A stretch of 12,195 nucleotides of DNA from Pseudomonadota bacterium (GTDB taxonomy: Bacteria > Pseudomonadota > Alphaproteobacteria > Elsterales > Elsteraceae). Location of the stretch: NCBI GenBank assembly GCA_016195115.1, contig JACQAI010000144.1:1-12195 (forward strand), in the 5' to 3' direction. Of the stretch, positions 7,473 through 12,195 are shown in pieces. Below the pieces are notes generated by a model. The model was not told the origin of the DNA. It did not search any database and worked only from the letters and a program-made list of their open reading frames with translations. The first letter of the stretch is position 1; each line of letters starts with the position of its first letter. The translations under genes were made by a program, and so were the position numbers.

Positions 7473-7765
7473 CCCGGGGCGCACGGGCGGCAATCGGCGC
7501 GCTCCTCGTCACGTTCGGGGTCACGACGGTGCTCGTCGCGACCGCGTCGGCTCAGGGCTGGCGCGAGCGCGAGCGCGAGCATGAATGGCGCGAGCGCGAG
7601 CGCGAGCACGAATGGCGTGAGCGCGAATGGCGCGAGCGCCGCGAATGGCGTGAGCGCCACGCCTACGAGTATCACCCCTACGCCTATGCGCCGCCGGCGG
7701 TCGTCTACCCGCCGCCGATCCAGGGGCCGGCGATGAACTTCGTGTTCCCGCTCGACCTGCGCTGA
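7469..7765 (+). CDS. Small secreted WRERE-repeat protein with Pro/Tyr tail (98 aa)
   Basis: The GTG at 7469 overlaps the upstream TGA (GTGA, 7469-7472). The start is supported by an immediate signal peptide (to ATASA, cleavage after residue 28) and a GGGG block about 9 nt upstream. The mature protein opens with a charged repeat, WREREREHEWREREREHEW, then shorter WRERRE units. Next comes a His/Tyr/Pro segment (HAYEYHPYAYAPP, VVYPPP), ending in a likely beta strand, MNFVFPLDLR. This layout of signal, H/R/W/E-rich repeat, Pro/Tyr-rich spacer and hydrophobic end strand is one I recognise from many small uncharacterised alphaproteobacterial envelope proteins. The function is unknown. Coupling suggests co-production with the LTxxQ protein. 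The repeat is high in Arg/Glu and probably helical or disordered. Confidence 0.75.
   Translation: MTRGARAAIGALLVTFGVTTVLVATASAQGWREREREHEWREREREHEWREREWRERREWRERHAYEYHPYAYAPPAVVYPPPIQGPAMNFVFPLDLR
7561..7658 (+). repeat. Tandem coding repeat, 27-bp unit
   Basis: Two 27-bp copies (7561-7587 and 7588-7614) differ at a single base (CATGAATG versus CACGAATG). They are followed by shortened variants of 15 bp (7615-7629) and 18 bp (7630-7647), and a partial unit to 7658. Each copy also contains an internal GCGCGA-type hexamer iteration. All lengths are multiples of 3, so copy-number change would keep the frame. Confidence 0.85.
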
Positions 7766-7770
7766 TCGCC

Positions 7771-7790
7771 TGCGCCGCGCTGGCGGCGCA
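7771..7790. terminator. Stem-loop between convergent genes
   Basis: TGCGCCGC (7771-7778) and GCGGCGCA (7783-7790) form a perfect 8-bp stem on a GCTG loop. It fills the 26-bp gap between the WRERE protein and cydB stops. Without T-tracts on either strand it is at best a weak bidirectional terminator or RNA 3'-end protector. Confidence 0.45.
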
Positions 7791-7791
7791 C

Positions 7792-8814
7792 TCAATGGTA
7801 GCCGATGTCGGCGCGGACCTTGCCGCGGAACACCCAGTAGGACCAGGCGGTGTAGAGCAGGATCACGGGCAGCAGGACCAGGGTACCGACCAGCAGGAAT
7901 GCCTGCGTGCTCGGCGCGGATGCGGCCTGCCACAGCGTGAAGTGATGCGGCACGATCATCGGCCACAGGCTGATCGCGATGCCGAGATAGGCCATCGCGA
8001 ACAGGCCCAGCCCGGCGAGGAAGGGCGCCGCCTCCGAGCGCTGATCGCGCAACGCGCGCCAGGCCCACAGCGCGAGCAGCGCCGTGATTGCCGGCACCGG
8101 TGACAAGATCGCGATGTTCGGCCAGGCCAACCAGCGCTCGGCGATCTCGCGACCGATCAGCGGCGTCCACAGGCTGATGACGCCGATCGCGGCGACGACG
8201 CCGATCAGGCAGGCGCGGCCCCGCCGGCGCGACCAAGCCTGCAGGTCGCCCTCGGTCTTGAGGATCAGCCACCCGGCGCCGAGCAACGCGTAGCCGGCCA
8301 TCAGCGCAACCCCGGTGACGATCGCGAACGGCGTCACCCAATCGAACGTGCCGCCGGTGAACTGCCGACCGTCGGTCTCGAAGCCCTGGATGAACGCGCC
8401 CAGCACGACCCCTTGCGCGAACGTCGCGACCGCCGAGCCGGCCGTGAAGGCGTGATCCCAGAACGTCCGGTGCGCGGCATCCTTGAAGCGGAACTCGAAC
8501 GACAGGCCCCGGAAGATCAGCGCCAGCAGCATGACGAGGATGGGGAAGTAGACCGCCGGAATGATGATCGCGAAGGCGAGCGGAAACGCCGCCAGCAGTC
8601 CGACGCCGCCGAGCACCAGCCAGGTCTCGTTGCCGTCCCAGATCGGCGCGATCGAGTTGACCATCAGGGCGCGCCAGCGCGCGTCGGGCGCGAAGCCGTA
8701 GAGCATGCCGACGCCGAGATCGAAGCCGTCGAGCAGCACGTAGAGAAACACCCCGAGGCCGAGGATCAAGGTCCAGATCGGCACGAAGTCGAACGGCGCG
8801 ACTTCCGGCGACAT
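7792..8814 (-). CDS. cydB: Cytochrome bd-type (cyanide-insensitive) quinol oxidase subunit II
   Basis: Integral membrane partner of CydA in a quinol:O2 oxidoreductase that reduces O2 to water without proton pumping; 340 residues, normal length. The first helix holds the DGFDLGVG motif (Asp29, Asp32). Next come APIWDGNETWLVLGG (Trp59-Asp60), the FRGLSFEFRFK block, several further hydrophobic helices, and the C-terminal YWVFRGKVR segment. The start ATG (8814) shares its A with the TGA of cydA (TGATG) and is preceded by GGAGG within the cydA end, so the subunits are translationally coupled. No CydX-like mini-gene follows cydB, because the convergent gene ends 26 bp away. CioB is an equally valid name. 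Confidence 0.95.
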   Translation of the reverse strand: MSPEVAPFDFVPIWTLILGLGVFLYVLLDGFDLGVGMLYGFAPDARWRALMVNSIAPIWDGNETWLVLGGVGLLAAFPLAFAIIIPAVYFPILVMLLALIFRGLSFEFRFKDAAHRTFWDHAFTAGSAVATFAQGVVLGAFIQGFETDGRQFTGGTFDWVTPFAIVTGVALMAGYALLGAGWLILKTEGDLQAWSRRRGRACLIGVVAAIGVISLWTPLIGREIAERWLAWPNIAILSPVPAITALLALWAWRALRDQRSEAAPFLAGLGLFAMAYLGIAISLWPMIVPHHFTLWQAASAPSTQAFLLVGTLVLLPVILLYTAWSYWVFRGKVRADIGYH

Positions 8815-10199
8815 CAGGTGCCTCCGCCTTGCAGCGCGCGCACGGGAAGGTCCGGGCGGCCGCTCTCGATCGGATCGGGCGCGCCGGCATCGTGAGGTCC
8901 GCGGCGCACCAGCCGCACCATGACGGCGATGCCGATCGGATACACGATCAGGTACACGGCCATGTAGGCGAGCAGCGAGATCAGCACGTCGGCGCCGCTC
9001 AGCGACGGCGACGTCGACGCCGCGGTGCGCAGCAGGCCATAGACCGTCCAGGGCTGGCGCCCGACCTCGGTGACGGTCCAGCCCGCGATCACCGCGATGA
9101 AGCCGAGCGGCATGCCGAGCTCGCAAAGGCGCAGATACCAGGCGCTGTCGAACAGCCGGCGACGCAGCCGCAGCCACCAGCCGATCGTCACCAGCGCCAG
9201 CATAACGAGCCCGATCCCGACCATGATGCGGAAGGCGAAGAACGGCAGCGCGACCGGCGGGCGCTGGTCGGCGGGCCAATCCTTGAGGCCGCGCACCACG
9301 CCGTCGACGTCGTGGGCGAGGACCAGGCTGCCGAGCAAGGGCACCTCGAGCACCGCGCGGTTGCGCTCGGCGGCTTCGTCTGGCCATGCGAACAGGACCA
9401 GGGGCACGCGCGCCGCGGTCTCCCAGTGCGCCTCGATCGCCGCCAGCTTGGCCGGTTGATGCTCGCGCGTGTTGAGCCCGTGGAGGTCGCCGAGCACGAT
9501 CTGCAGGGGCACCATCACGGCGAGGAAGCTGAGCGTCGCGCCGAGCATGACGCGGGCCTCCTCCCAGAAACGGCCGCGGCGCACCATGCCGGCGGCGACC
9601 CCGAGCACGACGAAACCCGTGGTCACGTAGAACGCCACCACGGTGTGCGCCAGCCGATACGGAAATGACGGGTTGAAGATGATCTCGGTCCAGGAGGTCG
9701 GGAAAAAGCGACCATCGATCAGCGCGTGGCCGGCCGGCGTCTGCATCCAGCTGTTCGCCGCGAGGATCCAGAACGACGAGAACAGCGTGCCGCCGGCGAC
9801 CATGAGGGCGGCGACGAAGTGCGCCCACGACGGCACCAGCTTGCGCCCGAACAGCAGCACGCCGAGGAAGGCGGCTTCGAGGAAGAATGCGGTCAGGGCC
9901 TCATAGGCGAACAGCGGCCCGAGCACGTTGGCGGTGGCGTCGGCGTAACGGCTCCAGTTGGTGCCGAGCTGGAACGGCATCACGACGCCGGTGACCACGC
10001 CCATCCCGAACGACACGGCGAAGATCCGGAGCCAAAACATCGACAGGCGCTGGTAGACCGCGCGCCGGGTCAGCAAATGGAGCCCCTCGAGCGCCGCGAT
10101 GTAGGACGCCAGCCCGACCGTGAACGCGGGCAACAGGATGTGCCAGGCGATCACCCAGGCGAACTGCAGGCGCGACAGGACGAGCGGGTCCAGCTCCAT
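8814..10199 (-). CDS. cydA: Cytochrome bd-type (cyanide-insensitive) quinol oxidase subunit I
   Basis: Membrane subunit carrying the haems and quinol site; 461 residues. ATG at 10199 with GGAGGA just upstream. Residues matching E. coli CydA: His20 (His19), Glu100 and Glu108 (Glu99/107) in FAYEALTAFFLEA, His185 (His186) in PYRLAHT, Lys251/Glu256 in the Q-loop EHQPAKLAAIEAHWE, Arg324/Met326 (Arg391/Met393) in FAFRIMVG, and GRQPW at 380-384. The distance from His185 to Met326 is about 66 residues shorter than in E. coli, so this is the short-Q-loop class that includes CIO enzymes. Such oxidases support respiration at low O2 or under cyanide/sulphide. No cydDC assembly genes or obvious FNR/ArcA box are visible here. 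cioA is an alternative symbol. Confidence 0.96.
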   Translation of the reverse strand: MELDPLVLSRLQFAWVIAWHILLPAFTVGLASYIAALEGLHLLTRRAVYQRLSMFWLRIFAVSFGMGVVTGVVMPFQLGTNWSRYADATANVLGPLFAYEALTAFFLEAAFLGVLLFGRKLVPSWAHFVAALMVAGGTLFSSFWILAANSWMQTPAGHALIDGRFFPTSWTEIIFNPSFPYRLAHTVVAFYVTTGFVVLGVAAGMVRRGRFWEEARVMLGATLSFLAVMVPLQIVLGDLHGLNTREHQPAKLAAIEAHWETAARVPLVLFAWPDEAAERNRAVLEVPLLGSLVLAHDVDGVVRGLKDWPADQRPPVALPFFAFRIMVGIGLVMLALVTIGWWLRLRRRLFDSAWYLRLCELGMPLGFIAVIAGWTVTEVGRQPWTVYGLLRTAASTSPSLSGADVLISLLAYMAVYLIVYPIGIAVMVRLVRRGPHDAGAPDPIESGRPDLPVRALQGGGT

Positions 10200-10244
10200 G
10201 CGTCCTCCGGCCGACCGTGTTCCGGCCGGGCTCAGGAGTCAACG

Positions 10245-10338
10245 ATGGCCGAACGGCGGCGCTACGGGGCACCACCGGTCCGGCTTCTACTATCGCGGTG
10301 TCGACTGCAACGCCAACCGGACGCGTCCGGTCTCGTAG
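10245..10338 (+). pseudogene. Possible tiny ORF (about 30 aa) interrupted by a 1-nt homopolymer indel
   Basis: An ATG at 10245 has a near-ideal ribosome site (CAGGAG, about 7 nt before). The frame MAERRRYG loses coherence at a GGGG run (about 10266-10269). One frame over, a natural-looking segment GHHRSGFYYRGVDCNANRT continues to RPVS and a TAG at 10336-10338. Removing one G would give one 30-residue basic peptide. The GC-rich third positions of the second half support coding. It is divergent from cydA, only 45 bp away, which leaves little room for separate promoters. I do not recognise the peptide, and chance cannot be excluded. Confidence 0.25.
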
Positions 10339-10348
10339 CTCTCAGGAC

Positions 10349-10373
10349 CCGCCGCGCACGACCGGCGCGGCGG
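10349..10373. terminator. GC-rich stem-loop downstream of the HU gene
   Basis: CCGCCGCGC (10349-10357) pairs perfectly with GCGCGGCGG (10365-10373) over a 7-nt loop. It lies about 30 bp beyond the HU stop on the minus strand. GACCGG (10360-10365) can instead pair with CCGGTC (10374-10379), which would disrupt the first stem. There is no T-tract, so any termination would be weak or Rho-assisted. Confidence 0.35.
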
Positions 10374-10401
10374 CCGGTCTGCGGGCAGGTGGTTCGATCG
10401 G

Positions 10402-10701
10402 CTAGACCGCTTCCTTGAGTTCCTTGGCGGCCCGGAACGCGACCTTCTTGCTGGCCTTGATCTTTATCACTTCACCGGTCGCCGGGTTGCGGCCCATGCG
10501 GGCAGCGCGCTTGCGCACCACGAGGATGCCGAGCCCGCCGATCCGAATGCGCTCGCCCTTCTTCAGATGCTTGACGACGAGTCCCACCATGTCGCTGAGG
10601 ATCGCGTCGGCTTGCTTCTTCGGCATCTCGTGGGTCTCGGCGATGGCGGCCGCAAGATGCTTCAGGGTCACGGTGGTGGTCGGCTTCTTTGCTGCTTGCA
10701 T
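10402..10701 (-). CDS. HU-family histone-like DNA-binding protein
   Basis: A 99-residue nucleoid protein of the HU/IHF family. It dimerises and bends or wraps DNA through two beta arms. Visible features: helical N-terminal half (LKHLAAAIAETHEMPKKQADAIL), GERIRIGGLGILVVRKRAARMGRNPATGE containing the arm and the family signature GRNPATGE (70-77), then IKIKASKKVAFRAAKELKEAV. It is longer than the usual 90 residues because of a basic N-terminal extension, MQAAKKPTTTVT. The ATG at 10701 has only a weak ribosome site (GGGTG about 9 nt off), but no better start exists. The GRNPATGE and VAFRAAKELKEAV parts are typical of HU rather than IHF, but subclass assignment is inference. It appears monocistronic. 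Confidence 0.93.
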   Translation of the reverse strand: MQAAKKPTTTVTLKHLAAAIAETHEMPKKQADAILSDMVGLVVKHLKKGERIRIGGLGILVVRKRAARMGRNPATGEVIKIKASKKVAFRAAKELKEAV

Positions 10702-10912
10702 GGCTAACGCACCCGCTGTTCGAGAGTGTGTAACGACGGCGCTACTGATTCACCCTTCTCACACAAAAAGCAAGATGATCTTCGGCCGAATTAGCGCGGT
10801 TCTCGCTGCGAATCGACATTATTCCTGTTGACTCGTCGCAGCGGGCTGATCCACGTCGATTCGCCGCGTCGCGCATGGCGCGCGTCGCGTCGCTGACATC
10901 CGAATCGAGAGC
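10702..10912. other. Intergenic region upstream of the HU gene
   Basis: This is a comparatively AT-rich gap for this genome. It holds an AATAAT hexamer on the minus strand (plus 10818-10823, ATTATT), which could be a -10 box about 117 nt before the HU start, though no matching -35 is visible. An 8-bp dyad CGCTGCGA (10804-10811) / TCGCAGCG (10836-10843) flanks that hexamer with a 24-bp spacer. The remainder, towards 10900, is CGCG-rich. I see no gene. Confidence 0.35.
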
Positions 10913-11523
10913 TCACGCCGCGTCGTGAAAGATCACGCCGAGCGTGTCGCGGCGGCCGCTGCGGATGCGGCTGACGCCGTGGCGCAGGTTGACGCGATAG
11001 ACCCCCCGGGTGCCGCGCAACGGGCGATGGTGGACCGCGAAGATCACCGCCTCGCCCTGGAGCTCGCCGTATAGATCCTGGTGCAGACAGTTATAGTCGT
11101 CGGCCTCGTAGTGCAGGATCAGGGGGTCGGGCGGGTCTGGCCGGCGGCGTGGCAACGCGCCAGGAACCCCTCGAGGTCGGCCGGAAAGCGCCCGGCCTGA
11201 CCGAGCAGCGCACGCCAGCGATTGGCGGTCGGCGCCAGATGGGGGTAGACCGCCTGGCGTAGCGCCGCAACCGGCGCGGGCAGCGGGTAGCGCAGGTATT
11301 TGTACTCGCCGCGGCCGAAGGCGTGGCGCTGCATGACGACGCGGCTGCGGAAGGCGGCGTCATCGGCGTAGAGCGCCGCCAGGTCGCGGCATTCGCGCGG
11401 GGTCAGCACCCCCGGCACGGTCGCGTAGCCGCGCGTGTCCAGGGACTGGGCGACGGCTTCCCAGTCGACGACGTTCAGGCGGGCGGCGACCGACTGGGCG
11501 GGGGTTTTGGGGCGCGGGCTCAT
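10913..11523 (-). pseudogene. 2OG-Fe(II) oxygenase-family protein (COG3826-like), frameshifted and internally deleted
   Basis: The N-terminal part reads WEAVAQSLDTRGYATVPGVL, then FRSRVVMQRHAFGRGEYKYL, LRQAVYPHLAPTANRW and CHAAGQTRPTP, where it hits TGA. The family continues PLILHYEADDYNCLHQDLYGE, which is present one frame over. One extra C in the C5 run (plus G5 at 11122-11126) would restore the frame. After DLYGE the sequence jumps in frame to LQGEAVIFAVHHRPLRGTRGVYRVNLRHGVSRIRSG and the end GVIFHDAA. About 40 codons of the core (the FPLQ...GGEFVLTEQRPR block in relatives) are missing. The HxD metal motif (HQD) and distal RHG...R remain. I chose the ATG at 11523; a GTG at 11559 would add 12 residues. 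Neither has a strong ribosome site. The gene lies 52 bp behind the EamA gene, probably in one operon. The substrate is unknown. Confidence 0.82.
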
Positions 11524-11575
11524 CGCCGCAAGATCGGCGGCACGGCGGGATGAATCCACCCGTTTGTTGCCGCGC

Positions 11576-12195
11576 TCAGCGCGTCAGGGTCACGCCGAAT
11601 ACGCCGGCGGTGACCAGGGCGATGCCGATGAGCTCCTTGGTTGACACCGCCTCGCGGAAGATCCGGCGCGACACCGCGTAGCTGAACAGGAGCTCGACCA
11701 GCCCGAGCGTGCGCACGTGCGCGACCGGCTCGAGCGCCATCGCGGTGAACCAACAGCCCGAGCCGAGCGCGCCCATGAAGCCGGCGAGTAGCGAGACGCG
11801 CCAGGCGCGCGCCACCGCGGCGACGATCTTGGGCTCGCGCGCCAGCAGATAGCCGCCCAGCATCAGGGTCTGGGTGAACTGCGCGAACACCAACGTGCAC
11901 GCCGCCGCGATGATCGGCGCATCGGGTGCCAGCGCTAGCGCGGCGGCGCGATAGCCAATCGCCGAGATCGCGAACACGCCGCCCGACGTGATGCCGAGCA
12001 GCGCCGCCTTGGAGGTCAGCCCCTTGATCAGACCCGTGTCGCCCGGCGCCGCCAGCAGCATGACGCCCGCGGCCGCCAGCGCGATCGACGCGCCGACCAC
12101 GACGCCGACCACCTCGCCGAGGATGACGAAGCCGAAGATCGCGACCTGGATCACCTCGGTCTTGGAGTAGGCGACGCCGATCGCGAAATTGCGCA
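11576..12195 (-). CDS. EamA/DMT-superfamily transporter (5'-truncated by window edge)
   Basis: An inner-membrane transporter of the drug/metabolite superfamily; 205 C-terminal residues are present, running into the window end. The frame is open past the GTG at 12154 (AIGVAYSKTEVIQVAIFGFV), so that codon is internal. The segment includes the end of the first EamA repeat (FGFVILGEVVGVVVGASIAL, then a helix ending LLAAPGD) and the whole second repeat. The second repeat has alternating hydrophobic helices and the typical final pair VELLFSYAVSRRIFREAVS and ELIGIALVTAGVFGVTL. Full members have ten helices; about six to seven are visible. Transport direction and substrate cannot be inferred. It is probably co-transcribed with the downstream oxygenase-like gene. 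Confidence 0.88.
   Translation of the reverse strand, partial: RNFAIGVAYSKTEVIQVAIFGFVILGEVVGVVVGASIALAAAGVMLLAAPGDTGLIKGLTSKAALLGITSGGVFAISAIGYRAAALALAPDAPIIAAACTLVFAQFTQTLMLGGYLLAREPKIVAAVARAWRVSLLAGFMGALGSGCWFTAMALEPVAHVRTLGLVELLFSYAVSRRIFREAVSTKELIGIALVTAGVFGVTLTR

Noticed and set aside
7379..8890. 503-codon minus-strand frame over cydB
   Set aside because: It is another frame of the cydB sequence; the CydB frame carries all family motifs.
8829..9668. 279-codon plus-strand frame over cydA
   Set aside because: His/Arg/Gln-rich antisense shadow of cydA; no independent support.
10200..10340. FNR/ArcA-type binding site upstream of cydA
   Set aside because: No TTGAT-N4-ATCAA or similar symmetric site could be found in this stretch.
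10827..10860. Plus-strand promoter starting with TTGACT
   Set aside because: No -10-like hexamer at suitable distance and no plus-strand gene follows.

Overview
The window looks like chromosomal DNA of a high-GC alphaproteobacterium. This rests on the very GC-rich third codon positions, the peptide-transporter ATPases, the short-Q-loop cytochrome bd oxidase, the acetolactate-synthase-like TPP enzyme family, the two-domain DUF427 protein, and tiny secreted proteins with H/R/W/Y-rich tails. The order cannot be fixed from sequence alone. There are no tRNA or rRNA genes, no insertion sequence, no integrase, no CRISPR array and no phage genes. The window starts inside an ABC ATPase gene and ends inside a DMT-family transporter gene.

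Layout. (1) 2-3254, plus strand: the distal part of a peptide/nickel-type ABC importer operon. It holds an intact DppD-like ATPase (truncated by the window edge), a DppF-like ATPase that is broken, a palindromic intergenic repeat, and an intact family-5 substrate-binding protein. The permeases are presumably upstream. (2) 3260-4655, minus: a thiamine-pyrophosphate enzyme of the acetolactate-synthase-like family, also broken. (3) 4656-5338: a gene-free, CGCG-rich stretch with dyads and a candidate promoter. (4) 5339-5559, plus: a 37-residue Lys/Arg/Ala histone-H1-tail-like protein followed by two hairpins, the second a textbook terminator. (5) 5569-6778: a two-domain DUF427 protein (minus) diverging from a small secreted protein of unknown function (plus). 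(6) 6996-7765, plus: a Spy/CpxP-like LTxxQ periplasmic protein overlapping a small secreted WRERE-repeat protein by a GTGA junction. (7) 7792-10199, minus: cydA-cydB, a cyanide-insensitive-type quinol oxidase. (8) 10402-10701, minus: an HU-family nucleoid protein. (9) 10913-12195, minus: a 2OG-Fe(II) oxygenase-like gene that is broken, behind an EamA/DMT transporter gene cut by the window end.

Working together: cydA-cydB form one enzyme. The LTxxQ protein and the repeat protein are very likely translationally coupled envelope proteins. The ATPases and binding protein belong to one importer.

The strongest oddity is that three otherwise well-conserved genes each lack an internal block of roughly 40-50 codons, while their neighbours are intact. 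One of them also has a 1-nt homopolymer frameshift. These may be real gene decay or assembly/sequencing errors, and that question should be settled before the genes are interpreted. I did not find a convincing new defence, mobile or biosynthetic system. The least explained coherent units are the basic mini-protein with its own regulatory signals (about 5254-5559) and the coupled envelope pair (6996-7765).
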